A stretch of 64,000 bases of DNA, taken from Lonicera japonica (Eukaryota > Streptophyta > Magnoliopsida > Dipsacales > Caprifoliaceae). The notes under the pieces are model-generated. The model saw only the letters and a list, made by a program, of their open reading frames with translations. It was not told the origin of the DNA and searched no databases. Of the stretch, positions 33,149-45,565 are shown in pieces (position 1 is the first letter of the stretch; every line of letters begins with the position of its first letter). The position numbers and the translations under genes were made by a program. The DNA is taken from NCBI GenBank assembly GCA_021464415.1, contig JAKCWG010000184.1:48108-112107 (forward strand), written 5' to 3'.

Positions 33149-35639
33149 TATAAATTAATTCTTAAATATATATACGTTATGCAACACTTATGGCAATAAC
33201 ATGTTCTGAAGCAAATCTAATTTCCAATTTTTGAATTGATCAAATTCTAGAATTGACATAAGTTTGGTAAATATGCCATTCTGCAGTTGTTTTTAGGATT
33301 CCTCTCGCCTACTCTATAAGTTAATTAAGAGTTATTTTTCAATCCTTTTTTTATCTAACCCCAAGCAAACATGCATTTTGTGCCCATACTTATATTAGCA
33401 AGGTATTTAAAAAATTTATGTCTAAACTCAAATTAAAAGAGTTGCAATTATGTGACATCTTTAAAGTAATTACTTATAAAAGATAATATAGTCAGATACA
33501 CGTACATTTTAATTTGGATTATCATTTTGGGACACTTGGGTTGTTCTGGAAAAATGTTTTGCTACATATATATGAATTTTGTTTCACTATTTTTGCATGT
33601 TTCTTTTGTGGTCATAAGATTAGTATTTTGAAATACTTGAACTATATTGTCATTTTCCCCTACGCCAGTGACAAATTATGATGAGCTTTCATTCCACGTC
33701 GTTAAGTGCATCCACTTCTGTATGAAGAGTTCTGGATCATAGGTATTTTAGATATAGATATTTTATGCTTTGTATATATTGTACTAAAACGTTGCAAACT
33801 TTCTATATCCTAGATGCATGTAATGAATCAGGCTATTATTTAAATGTTGAATTTCCTCATTTTTGTGACTAAAGGTACAAGGAGATTCTTATGCCTATTG
33901 AAAACACACCTTATGCAGTTTCCTAATGACATATGTCTATGTAGTTAATAGTCTCTTCCAACTAAAAGTCAAAAATTATGTTATCATTCTATTATCAATT
34001 CTGGTAGACAATGCAAAGAAACATTTAACATAGCACCATGCATTTCAGTGCAAAAACAAAATAGGAATTTGGTTAGCTTACTAATAGCTCTAGCAATAAA
34101 ATGTGCCCAATGGCAACTAATTAAAGAATGTATGTGATTCTTAAAACCACTTCTTGGTACTCTATGACACCAAATAGGTAGCTCCGGTAGCGACAAATCC
34201 AGTTAAACCATTATTCTATAAAAGCCCAATGGCGAAATCATCTCAGATAAAATATGAGGAAAAGAACACCCTTAGTGACGAAAGAAGGATTTGCATTATT
34301 CAGGCTACAATTCATCTTTGTTTATAAAGTTTTCTAGCAAAAAAAAAAGAAGTCTACAATTCATCTATAAGCAGTGAGCTTGAATTTAGTTGTCAGTTGA
34401 TGATTGAATTTCTTTTGGTGCTAATTGTTCCAGCAATTGTCTTTCAATTTTAATTATTTACTTTTAGTTTATTGCTTCTATAATCTTTCCTCTGGGAAGA
34501 TATATTATGGAACCTTACTGCTGGCCCCTTAATTTTTTAAAATTTAATTTGGCTTAAATGATCCAAATGAACAGCATGAAACTTAAATTCTAGTGAGGGA
34601 ATAAGTGACGTCTAAAATCCTGTTAAGAGTATTAGATTAATCACGGTGCTATACACCAATGGTGAGTGAAAAGTTATACGAAATATAAATGTATCTTCTT
34701 TTGAAAACCACATTTAGAAAAAAATTGGCATATGAAACTCGTAAAATTAATAAACCGACTTGATTAAAATCATCTTCATCAAAATTAAATCCACACTTAA
34801 CCAAGTGATAAAACCACTCCATATATAAGACATTTATACAGGTTTTATTGAAATGTTGTTTATACATCAAATCCAAGTTTATTACATAAACAAGATATTA
34901 TGTAACTATATAATATTAAAAACTATTATATAACTTAGTCCATCTCATAAAGGACTAGAAAATGGTCCATGGATATTAAAGACTTTTAGAAACAAGAACA
35001 ACATGCCACCAATAAAGCCTAACATACAAGAACTAGTTAAAAGAGAGAATGAGCCAAATCCAGGCTTAATGAAAACTATATAAGTTTATGTAGAAAATAC
35101 AACTAGCAAACGTAGGCACATGCAATATTAATAAAAGCAAGTATTGTAGTATAATACGGTAATATGAAAATATTGAAATGCAATACACACATACCTGGTG
35201 AACTCTACTAGGATTCTCATCCTAGACATCAGAAGCTATCCACTCAATTAGTCATTCTCACCCCTACATTCTATAATTTTTACATTATACAGGTTCAGGT
35301 ACTTCTAGGGGTTAATGATCTTGAAATCATATTTTTTTTTATCACTAGCTTCTTAGAGTTCGTCACGCTATGGTCTTAGTTAATTTCCACATTGATTATA
35401 GTGTATTATGATGCTCGCCATCTTGTCCCGTTACTATGCATAGTTTATCATATAAGTCACTTTATTATACCACTTTACGTATTAGTATGTTATGGAATTT
35501 GGTCTTGCACTCACAGTCCAATGCATGTCTTATATTAACCATGTAAATCCCATCCATAATTTCATGTATATATAAAAGCTAAGCCCGGCATAACACTAAA
35601 TTTTGGAGGTTTGCTTGCATCTAATAAGAAGTGTCAATT
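33149..35639. other. Intergenic DNA, nothing recognised
   Basis: No convincing gene. The 70-codon minus ORF at 33984-34196 faintly recalls the C-terminus of plant RNase-H-like proteins (CHWAHFIARAISK, then LPELI), which is too weak to call. About 34900-35640 carries stop-rich AT DNA. Confidence 0.4.
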
Positions 35640-36397
35640 AATGCAATAAATATGTAACTTTAAAAGTTTTATTAAGAAATCCTACATGGAAAATACAACA
35701 AATTTTAAAATTAATTCATTTTCCCCTCCCTAAAGTTTACTTATTGTATTACTTTGGTCCCTAATGTTTCTTCTTCTATCGTTTGGGACCTAAGGTAGCA
35801 GCTTCACCGCCTTGCCAATTGGGTCGACCCGGCCTCAAAAGCACGATCCTAACCATGTTTGCAGATTTGCTTACAATTCAATGGCAACTACACCCTTCTT
35901 ATAAATGAGAGATTTGCGATCCAAAATTGATTAGGCGATTTTCACTGCGTAATTAATAAAAGATTAATTCTTAGAGAACATGACAGATTTAGACCTAAAT
36001 AAATTCCATGGAGAGTGCTCAAGGGAAATGGAAATGCAGATTCAAACTATATCAGGGTTATTCCCATTTCTTTTAGCCCATTATTGCATTCCTAATAAAT
36101 GCCTTCAATAAAGTTTACACGTTGGAGGTTGCAAAGCATGACATTTCCAAGTTATCATTTTGTGACATTATCTTTAATACTAAATTAAAGTTAATTAGCG
36201 TATATATTGTTTAATATCATCATATGTTAATGAATACATAAAAAGATCTTATTTTCAATTTTTGAATTGAATGAATTAAATCCTACGTTAGCTTTTCATA
36301 TTACTGAGCACAAAAAAAAGATTTTATCCAACATTTGTGACAATAAAAGATGGTATGTTCTTCAAAATTAGTGCTTAAAACATTATCCATACCTATG
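35640..36397. repeat. Duplicated spacer segment, copy 2 (left part)
   Basis: Homologous to 27365-28100. It is cut at CCTATG by the LTR element and resumes at 43483. Confidence 0.7.
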
Positions 36398-38053
36398 TGA
36401 CGGCTCCAGAAAGAGCGCTTTGCGATATAGCCCAAGTGCAGGCACGTCAAGTTGTAATATAGTCTCGGAAGTCCGAGTGTCGAACCACAGGGATAAGTGA
36501 AAAGGGATGGAATGGACTACGGATTTTACGATTTTTAGATTTGTGTGAGTTGGATTTGTTGTAAAACAACGTGAATGTAAAACAGGTGTGAAAATTAATA
36601 AGAAAGCACTAAGGTAGGTGGAGGTTTAGTTACGATTTAAGAGACAGTGATCACTAGCTCATACAAAGATTACAACACAAGGTTTTTCGAGATATGGGGA
36701 ATGTTGGTGTATCTCTCAATAGCAAAAGGTGCGACGCTAGGCGACTCATTCCCGGGTTGAAGCTATATCAAGAAAGAGACAAACGACATTCCACCAAAGA
36801 CGAATTTATCATTCCTACCTCTTAGCTACGGGTGTGAAGCAAGGAAACCCATTCCCGATGAAGCTAATTCGAGACAGATATGACAAACTCATCGTAAAAA
36901 GATTTTACATAAAGCAAGTGTATGAAATCTCATGATTTAAAGAATGAAAATTAGAAAGTGAATCCTAACAATGAAACGGAATGAAGTTTATGAGATAAAT
37001 TTGTCATCTCATCATTTATAACTTATGGTAGAAAACAAAGAGTCTAAGTATCACATAAAGTGTAAGAAGCACACAATGTATCGATAAATGAATAAAAAAT
37101 GAGATTAACAAGTTTATAATCCATCCATGGAGTTTTAAGAACTATTCATAATTTCTACGAAGAGGAAAAAAAGCTCCATGGATGGGGGAAAAGGACTACA
37201 AACTTTCTAGAACCATATAAAAATGTTGTATGTTCATTAACAACCAAGCACTAAATATACAAGGCATATAAAGTCTTAATTTATTATGAGTATACCTAGA
37301 AAGCTTATAACAATGGAGGAAATGAAGAAGAAAAGGATTTACAACTATTTATCAAACTTTAAACATGGATTGAGCCATTAATCACCGAAAATTATATCGC
37401 GATTCATTTCCGTAACCCTAGTAATAGACTACTCCATAATAAATGAAAGAACAAATATTATAGAAGAAGAAATCATTCTTACAAATTAAACACTTACAAA
37501 GGAAAATGAAGAACAATACTCAAGAGCTCTCCCTTCTCTCTAGAACTTGAAAGTGTGTAAAAAACTAGATATCTTAGCCTAGAAGCTAAGAGAAATAATA
37601 TATACTAAAAGGTTGCAAAATATCTAACTAAATATCTAAAATAACTTGAACCACTAAAATAGCCCATTTTGGGTGTAAAATGGCCAAGTTACTAGGGCCA
37701 TGATCGATCATGGTTATGCCCATGTTCGATCATGGAAGTGCTCTGCCAGAAAGTTTTAGTTCCATGATCGATCATGGTTATGCCCATGATCGATCATGGT
37801 TCTGGAATTTCTTAACTCGGCACTTAGCAAGCCTCCAAGCCTGCTCTTGATCACTTCATGCAATGCCATTGTATCCCAATCCTACAAACACATGGAATAC
37901 TACAAAATACACACCAACTTAAGCCATGTTAGATACAAAACTCGCTGAGGCACTAATCTCGAGATAAGTGGATAATTAGGCAGAATTAAAGCAATAAACG
38001 CGTCAAGTGACTCCGGGAAATAGCTTAAACAAGACAATATTATGCGTTTATCA
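36398..38053 (-). repeat. 3' LTR of the gag-protease element
   Basis: Starts TGACGGCTCCAGAAAG, ends ATGCGTTTATCA. It includes four copies of the palindrome-bearing unit around 37698-37800 (ATGATCGATCAT cores, one mutated to ATGTTCGATCAT). Confidence 0.93.
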
Positions 38054-39054
38054 ACTCCCCTCAACTTATCTCTTGCTAGTCCCTTAGCAAGACAAAAATT
38101 ATAATAATTACAAACGCACTACGGTATATAAAAAGTTGTTAACTTCTAAGTTCCCTAAGAAGACGAGTTGCATCTCGTGAAGGTTTTCAGAAATGATACC
38201 TACAAACATTAGAAGTTTGATCATGATGAATGATGAGAATAAAGATTAAAGTTTCAATTTGCAAAGTAAGAGGCATTACTATCAATTTTTCTAGAATGAC
38301 GGACTTTTGAATGATTGCCTAAATCGCCTATCTCCTTTAGATCACAATCCCATATTCTCTAATATTCACATACTAGACTTTGATTCAAACAATTCAATAT
38401 AAACACAAAGAGTCATAATCATTCGATGAGGAAAAGATAACTTTTTCAAAAACAAAAGCTCCAAGATTTGTCAATTCTAAGCACTTTCTTTATCTTTTAC
38501 TTGGAAATTTTGCTAAATTAGATCAGGGCGGTTTTCATCTCTATGGGGGGCAACGGTCTCACTTATCAAATTTTCTCATTCCTGCTCATTCATTGGAGCT
38601 TGAAGGAAGCTATTCACCCTTTCCCATATGGTAACCTATACCCCTCCTTAATATTAGACAAAGAAACTTAAGATTTAGTCAAGTGAAGCTTTAAGTCAAT
38701 ATTAGGATAAAAGTCATCCAAGTTATCAAAGTGTTATGCTTTTGTCCTCTCATTGGAGAATCTTTTCGAAAGAGCTTCCATCATTTTTGGACAAAAATTT
38801 CTCTTCTCTCAATGAAAATAAATCTAAGTGTTATTACCAAATTAGAAACAACCAAAGCAATCTAGCATGTGGTACATGAGAATATAACGGGATATGAGAC
38901 TAAGTAGAGCAATGCCATTTAAACTATCATTCAAATTCCTATCTAGATTAAAGAATTCATGCCAAAAGCTAATGAAACAATAGTCTTCATTTTGAACAAA
39001 ATATCAATCATTCATCAATTTTCAAACTTCACAAAAAAAATTAGAACAAAAGTT

Positions 39055-41697
39055 CTAATCCCATGGAATTTTTACAAGCATAAATAGAAAAGCCAACCAA
39101 ACAAAAAATGAAAAGCGTTTTGGAATACGCATACCCCCCAACTTGAAGAAGACATTGTCCTCAATGTGAAGAGATTGGTGAAAAGTGGAGGAATCCACTT
39201 TGGCTTTTCTAAATCCATTTAGATAACGAGCTTGAAAACTTCCTAAGAATGCATGCTTTAAATTGCTCGGTAATGGCTTTAGCTTGATTTTTCCTTCAAG
39301 CTTCTTGATGGACGTGGGTGTGTTTTCTTCTTGATCATTGGATGAATTAACCTGTTTATCCAACAAAGAAAACACTTTCATACATTCCTCGGGTTCCTCG
39401 GAAGTGGTTAGAAAACCTTCCGTAGAATCCGATTCTAAAGTGGCAACAAAGTCGTCTTGGACCAAAGATTCTATCATGTTGACGTGTTCATTTTCTTCAT
39501 CACAATCATCTTTTTGATTATTTAAAGAGAACACGTTAAGGTCTAGAGTCATGTTACCAAAAGCTAACTTAACGATTCCATTCTTGCAATTGATAATGGC
39601 ATTGGACGTCGCAAGAAATGGCCGGCCAAGGATGACCGGAATCTCGTTAGCGGGATTTGACACGGGTTGCATGTCGAGGATGATAAAATCAACCGGAAAA
39701 TAAAACTTGTCAATTTGGACAAGTACATCCTCGACCACCCCTCTTGGGATTTTAACGGATCGGTCCGCTAATTGAATTATAACCTTCGTAGGTTTCAACT
39801 CACCTAACCCCAATTGTTGATAAACCGAATATGGGAGCACATTCACGCTTGCTCCCAAATCTAGCAATGCATTTTTTATCCTACAATTTCCTATGACACA
39901 CGAAATTGTGGGACAACCGGGGTCTTTGAACTTGGGGGCTCTCGTGCCTTGCATGATGGAGCTCACTTGCTCCGCCATGAAGGCCTTTGTCTTTACATTC
40001 AACCTTCGTTTGGTAGTACATAAGTCCTTGAGGAACTTAGCATACGAAGGTATTTGCTTGACCGCGTCAAGCAACGGAATGTTGATTTTCACTTGTCGAA
40101 ACACATCCAAAATCTCGGTATTAGATTTGAATGGTTGGTTCAATTTCTCCGGGAAAGGGACCTTGATTTCGTTCTTGATTTTCTCAAGATCCTCCTTTCC
40201 TTGTTTTTCTTCTTCCCTCTCCTTCTCTTTTCTCGCAATCTTTTCAACCTCCGACTCCTCAACTTTCATAGATTCGACTATGTCCGCCACCTTGGGGGTT
40301 TTAGGAACAATAGTCTTATCTACAACTTTTCCACTTCGAAGGGTCATGATGGATTTAAGTTCTTCCATTTTACTACTAGGCTCTCCACCCTCTATAACCA
40401 AAGCTTGGCCTCTAAGATTAATTAAAGGTTGAGATGGGAATTTTCCCTTCTCTTGGATTGCTAAGGCAGTGGTGAGCTTAGACATTTGGGTTTTCAAATC
40501 ACTCACATCTCGATCCGTCTTATCCACAAAAGTTCTTAAAAAAGTTTCTAAGTTTTGGTTTGGATTTTGACTTTGTGGTGGAGCAAAAGAGTTTTGAGGT
40601 TGTTGTTGTCTTTGGTTTTGATGGTATTGGTTCTGGTTCTGACTTTGATTACCACCCCAACTGAAATTAGGGTGATTCTTCCATCCTTCGTTATACTTTT
40701 GAGAATAAGGGTCATTTTGGTTTGGGTTGTATTGGTTCATGGCGTTGACTTGGGAAGGGTTTTTGAGGACTTCCCGAAATGCGGGAATGGTGGGGCACTC
40801 CTCGGTGGTGTGTCCCGTGTTTTCACAAATGACACACAATTGACTCGATGACACCACGTTAACCTCTCTATGCTTACTTGACTCTAAGGCCTCTACCTTC
40901 TTAGTCAATTGGAACAACCTCACTCCTATGTCATTGTCATTGGATATTTGGTACAACCCACCCTTTCTCGGAGGTTTGGCCTTAGGCTCTTCGGTATAGG
41001 TGTTCCAATTTTGGGCACCCTTCGCTAATTCATCAAAATACAACAAGGCCTTATCGGGATTCTTACTCAAAAATTGACCATTGCACATGGTCTCTACGAA
41101 AGTACGCATCTCAGGAGTAAGGGATTCATAGAAGTAACTTACGAGGCTCCATGTTTCGTGACCATGGTGAGGGCATGCGTTTAAAAGCTCTTTATATCTT
41201 TCCCAACACTTATAGAAAGTTTCATTGTCTTTTGGCGAAAAATTGGATATCGCCCTCCTTAAAGCATTGGTTCTGTGAACGGGAAAGAATTTTTTTAAAA
41301 ACTCCGATTGAAGTGCTTGCCAAGACCGAATAGATTGTGGTCTTTGAGCATTCAACCAAATTTTTCCTTTATCTTTTAAGGAAAAAGGGAATAGTTTTAA
41401 ACGCATAACTGCCTCATTAGTGTTTGCCTCACGAAACGTGGAGCATACTTCTTCAAAGTCTTTTAAATGTAAATATGAGTTTTCAGATTCCATACCATGG
41501 AAGGAAGGAATATGTTGAAGCATACCCGGCTTGAAGGAAAAAGTTTTCGCTTGACCGACAGGAAGAACAATGCACGAGTTAGACGTCGTCCGAGGTGGTT
41601 GAAGATAATCCCTCATGGTACGAACCGGAGGAACGTTGTTCACTCCTTCCCCCTCGTTATCACTTTCGTGGTCCGCCATTCTTCCTTGATTTTCCAT
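39055..41697 (-). CDS. gag: Gag-protease polyprotein of the non-autonomous LTR element
   Basis: 880 codons ending in TAG at 39055. The start chosen is MENQGRMADHESD at 41697. The frame is also open upstream through the primer site into the LTR (to 41835), but those residues overlap cis-signals and are unlikely to be translated. Order: a nucleocapsid/capsid retrotransposon-gag domain (about residues 65-220: IPSFHGME, FLKKFFP, YELL-like helices), a Q/N-rich stretch, a CCHC zinc knuckle CX2CX4HX4C (CVICENTGHTTEEC, about residue 290), a charged Lys/Glu coiled-coil-like segment, then a retropepsin-type protease with ALLDLGASVNVLPYSVY and an ILGRPFL motif. The catalytic D is kept in DLGAS, a form usual in this plant lineage. 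The protein would assemble particles and process itself but cannot reverse transcribe. No frameshift or internal stop. Confidence 0.9.
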   Translation of the reverse strand: MENQGRMADHESDNEGEGVNNVPPVRTMRDYLQPPRTTSNSCIVLPVGQAKTFSFKPGMLQHIPSFHGMESENSYLHLKDFEEVCSTFREANTNEAVMRLKLFPFSLKDKGKIWLNAQRPQSIRSWQALQSEFLKKFFPVHRTNALRRAISNFSPKDNETFYKCWERYKELLNACPHHGHETWSLVSYFYESLTPEMRTFVETMCNGQFLSKNPDKALLYFDELAKGAQNWNTYTEEPKAKPPRKGGLYQISNDNDIGVRLFQLTKKVEALESSKHREVNVVSSSQLCVICENTGHTTEECPTIPAFREVLKNPSQVNAMNQYNPNQNDPYSQKYNEGWKNHPNFSWGGNQSQNQNQYHQNQRQQQPQNSFAPPQSQNPNQNLETFLRTFVDKTDRDVSDLKTQMSKLTTALAIQEKGKFPSQPLINLRGQALVIEGGEPSSKMEELKSIMTLRSGKVVDKTIVPKTPKVADIVESMKVEESEVEKIARKEKEREEEKQGKEDLEKIKNEIKVPFPEKLNQPFKSNTEILDVFRQVKINIPLLDAVKQIPSYAKFLKDLCTTKRRLNVKTKAFMAEQVSSIMQGTRAPKFKDPGCPTISCVIGNCRIKNALLDLGASVNVLPYSVYQQLGLGELKPTKVIIQLADRSVKIPRGVVEDVLVQIDKFYFPVDFIILDMQPVSNPANEIPVILGRPFLATSNAIINCKNGIVKLAFGNMTLDLNVFSLNNQKDDCDEENEHVNMIESLVQDDFVATLESDSTEGFLTTSEEPEECMKVFSLLDKQVNSSNDQEENTPTSIKKLEGKIKLKPLPSNLKHAFLGSFQARYLNGFRKAKVDSSTFHQSLHIEDNVFFKLGGMRIPKRFSFFVWLAFLFMLVKIPWD

Positions 41698-41757
41698 TCT
41701 TGGTGACGGGGGAGGGAGAATGGTTTTGTACAAAACCCGAAATCCGCCTTTTGCCTT

Positions 41758-41776
41758 ATCCCCGGCAACGGCGCCA
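41758..41776 (-). other. Primer-binding site (tRNA-Asp type)
   Basis: Minus-strand TGGCGCCGTTGCCGGGGAT, complementary to the 3' end of plant tRNA-Asp. It sits six bases inside the 5' LTR (41783). Confidence 0.85.
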
Positions 41777-41782
41777 AAAACT

Positions 41783-43482
41783 TGACGGCTCCAGAAAGAG
41801 CGCTTTGCGATATAGCCCAAGTGCAGGCACGTCAAGTTGTAATATAGTCTCGGAAGTCCGAGTGTCGAACCACAGGGATAAGTGAAAATGGATGGAATGG
41901 ATTACGGATTTTACGATTTTCAGATTTGTGTTAGTTGGATTTGTTGTAAAACAACGTGAATGTAAAACAGGTGTGAAAATTAATAAGAAAGCACTAAGGT
42001 AGGTGGAGGTTTAGTTACGATTTAAGAGACAATGATCACTAGCTCATACAAAGATTACAACACAAGGTTTCTCGAGATATGGGGAATGTTGGTGTATCTC
42101 TCAATAGCAAAGGGTGCGACGCTAGGCGACTCATTCCCGGGTTGAAGCTATATCAAGAAAGAGACAAACGACATTCTACCAAAGACGAATTTATCATTCC
42201 TAACTCTTAGCTACGGGTGTGAAGCAAGGCAACCCATTCCCGATGAAGCTAATTCGAGACAGATATGACAAACTCATCGTAAAAAGATTTTACATAAAGC
42301 AAGTGTATGAAATCTCATGATTTAAAGAATGAAAATTAGAAAATGAATCCTAACAATGAAACGAAATGAAGTTTATGGGATAAATTTGTCATCTCATCAT
42401 TTATAACTTATGGTAAAAAACAAAGAGTCTAAGTATCACATAAAGTGTAAGAAGCACACAATGTATCGATAAATGAATAAAAAATGAGATTAACAAGTTT
42501 ATCATCCATCCATGGAGTTTTCAGAACTATTCATAATTTCTACGAAGAGGAAAAAAAGCTCCATGGATGGGGGAAAAGGACTACAAACTTTCTAGAACCA
42601 TGTAAAAATGTTGTATGTTCATTAACAACCAAGCACTAAATATACAAGGCATATAAAGTCTTAATTTATTATGAGTATACCTAGAAAGCTTGTAACAATG
42701 GAGGAAATGAAGAAGAAAAGGATTTACAACTATTTATCAAACTTTAAACATGGATTGAGCCATTAATCACCGAAAATTATATCGCGATTCACTTCCGTAA
42801 CCTTAGTAATAGACTACTCCATAATAAATGAAAGAACAAATATTATAGAAGAAGAAATCATTCTTACAAATTAAACACTTACAAAGGAAAATGAAGAACA
42901 ATACTCAAGAGCTCTCCCTTCTCTCTAGAACTTGAAAGTGTGTAAAAAACTAGATATCTTAGCCTAGAAGCTAAGAGAAATAATATATACTAAAAGGTTG
43001 CAAAATATCTAACTAAATATCTAAAATAACTTGAACCACTAAAATAGCCCATTTTGGGTGTGAAATGGCCAAGTTGCCAGGGCCATGATCGATCATGGTT
43101 ATGCCCATGATCGATCATGGAAGTGGTCTGCCAGAAAGTTTTAGTTCCATGATCGATCATGGTTATGCCCATGATTGATAATGGTTATGCCTATGATCGA
43201 TCATGGTTATGCCCATGATCGATCATGGTTCTGGAATTTCTTCACTCGGCACTTAGCAAGCCTCCAAGCCTGCTCTTGATCACTTCATGCAATGCCATTG
43301 TATCCCAATCCTACAAACACGTGGAATACTACAAAATACACACCAACTTGAGCCATGTTAGATACAAAACTCGCTAAGGCACTAATCTCGAGATAAGTGG
43401 ATAATTAGGCAGAATTAAAGCAATAAACGCGTCAAGCAACTCCGGGAAAGAGCTTAAACAAGACAATATTATGCGTTTATCA
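41783..43482 (-). repeat. 5' LTR of the gag-protease element
   Basis: 1700 bp, TG...CA. It carries six copies of the palindromic unit around 43083-43230, two more (44 bp) than the other LTR, which accounts exactly for the length difference. Confidence 0.93.
43083..43230. repeat. Array of 22-bp units with a 16-bp palindrome
   Basis: Units read CCATGATCGATCATGG (a perfect 16-bp palindrome) followed by TTATGC, with a non-repeated spacer (AAGTGGTCTGCCAG...) after the second. One unit is mutated (ATGATTGATAATGG). In the U3-side part of the LTR such an array could bind a dimeric protein, which is inference. Confidence 0.85.
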
Positions 43483-45565
43483 CTATGTATTGTAAATTTC
43501 CCCCTAAAGGAATAAATGTGTTCACCAAAAAGTATCTGTCAAATTATTTTTTTTTTCTTTTTCAAGTTCCTCTAAAACAAAATTATTCCTTTTGTAATTT
43601 AGTATACACATAATACAACACATTACCAATTAGTAGTAATTTTACTATTCCTCGTGTAATTTGAGAAAAAAATCTCTATAAATTAGGGTGCCCAGAGACG
43701 AATCCACCCTTTAATAAAGTCTGTTATTGGTCCCCCAATAGCACAAGAGATATAGGTTTTCCTTTACAAACCCATATAAATAGCACCGACTTAATTGGGT
43801 CCCCCGAAACCCATAAACTCTAATCCAATTCTAGCAATACTAATAATATGTCTTCTCCGATGGTTTGTTTATAAATAATCTCAAAATATTTTTTTGGCAT
43901 AAAAATAATTAACATGAAAAAAAGCTAATCGAGAAAGACCCGCAATTGTTACATGTTATTTTCTCCATATTTTTATACTGATAATCCCATTACATGCAAG
44001 ATTAGAGTTTTTATTTGTATGTTTAAACAAAAAATAAGTTATAAATTGAACTTATAGAGAAAAAATTGAATAGGTCAATAAAGTATATATAGCATGTTTA
44101 TACATAATAAAATAATAATATTGCTACTAATTTTTTAAAATACCTAAGGAGTACTATGCCAATTTTCAGATATGTATATAATATGAAAATAGAGAGGAAT
44201 ATATGTTGATCTTATTTTGTATGGTATAAGAGCATATCCAACAGCGATGGATAAAAGAGTTGTTAGATAGAGTGAGATACTATTTAATGGGTTAAACATG
44301 TAAGATGTTATAAAGTTCGTTACATGTGCACAGGCATTTAACTAGCCATGTAAGAGAGAGAGAGAGAGAGAGAGAGTGAGTGTTGGTTTCCACTTTAGCC
44401 ATTTTAGTTGAGGAAGAGAGCTAATTTTAATATTTTGATACATAATGGGTGCCACATATATCGTTTTAGCCACTTAATCAACTTTCCATTATAAACCACA
44501 CTTTTTTGTTGAGTCATGTTGACAGCTAACATGCAAATTGTATCTTATGTGGGACTGCTAATGCTGTGGATGAAGTGTTGAACATTGGAAAAAAGGTAAG
44601 TTGGTGTACAATTGGAAGCATCCAAAAACACCTGCATTGATGATGAAGGCCAACAATAACAGGATTAATCTCCGACATTGGATTAAAATAACGTGGTTAT
44701 AAAAGAGAAGTAAACCAAAAAACCAAATAAATCTTCAATAGAACAAACCTGGTTATTCCATAAAGTGTCAATGACGATATCGAAAAAAATTCACTTGAAA
44801 AACTTTACTATCCACTTTAAGTTATTTCTACACAGCATGAAATTTATGTTGATTTCTGTTGGAGGAAACCATATCACTTGAAAAATTCACTTGACTATAT
44901 CTGTTTTATGTTCTGGCAGCCACCACAATTCACTTCATCTCCATTTGTGGAAACTTCCCTACCTACAGTTACAGGAAGCAAACTAATTACCAAAAAATAT
45001 CAATTAATTATAATTTCTAGCCAGCAGCCTTGACAGATGCCCTGTTAGTAAACTACTTTCTAAATTCTTTAGATAGTTTTTGATTGTCTATTGTACTGAA
45101 GTACTCATAGCGCATCTTCGCAAAGAACCAATGAAGTAAATAGAGATATCAAGTCAAGAACAAAAATCATATCAAATATTTTCTGATAGCTTGATGAATA
45201 TCCAATCCAAAAATATTTAACATTTTTAGACATTGCATCCTATTCTTAGATTAAATCTTAGGCCAGTGTGACAAATTCTCAAATAACTCCTTCAGTTTTT
45301 GCAAAATGAAATGCCTACTCTTAGTTTAAATCATAAATTCATAAATTAAACGGCCATATGAAAGTACTAGACCAAAAGAAAATGAACAAACAAGACATTA
45401 CCATGTTCCTAAAGTTCAAAACCAGCAGGGCTTGATGTAATCAACATATCCTAGAGCAAAACAGAAAAAGGGAAGACAATTAGAACGCAATCATAGAAGA
45501 TATCACTTGAATAAACAAAAACGTTAATGAAGTGTGGAGTTTAGACTTACCAAAGTAAAAAATGC
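43483..45565. repeat. Spacer copy 2 (right part) and TNL-2 3' flank
   Basis: 43483-43700 continues the duplicated spacer. A GA microsatellite lies at about 44356-44376. From about 44580 the DNA aligns with 3805-4560, so this is the TNL 3' flank with probable 3' UTR and terminator. No gene. 44229-44585 has weakly inverted edges (CATATCCAACAGCGATGG and ATGCTGTGGATGAAG) and may be a decayed MITE. Confidence 0.6.

Larger units (their letters stand above)
36398..43482 (-). mobile_element. Non-autonomous Ty3/gypsy LTR element with gag-protease only (TR-GAG type)
   Basis: A complete 7.1-kb element: LTRs 36398-38053 (1656 bp) and 41783-43482 (1700 bp), TSD CTATG at 36393-36397 and 43483-43487. It reads on the minus strand. 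The primer-binding site (plus-strand CCCCGGCAACGGCGCCA, ending at 41776) is six bases inside the right LTR and is complementary to the 3' end of tRNA-Asp. A purine tract, TTGAGGGGAG, abuts the left LTR at about 38054-38064. The only long ORF is gag-protease; the ~1 kb between its stop and the 3' LTR has no reverse transcriptase, RNase H or integrase. It therefore needs enzymes from a relative, probably Athila/Tat-like judging by the primer site and the DLGAS protease. The LTRs differ at about ten places in the first ~450 aligned bases, so the insertion is fairly young. Confidence 0.93.

Noticed and set aside
33984..34196. RNase-H-like protein fragment
   Set aside because: Only a faint pattern over 40 residues with no catalytic residues or flanking homology.
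39893..41885. Plus-strand ORFs opposite gag
   Set aside because: Shadows of the gag-protease frame.
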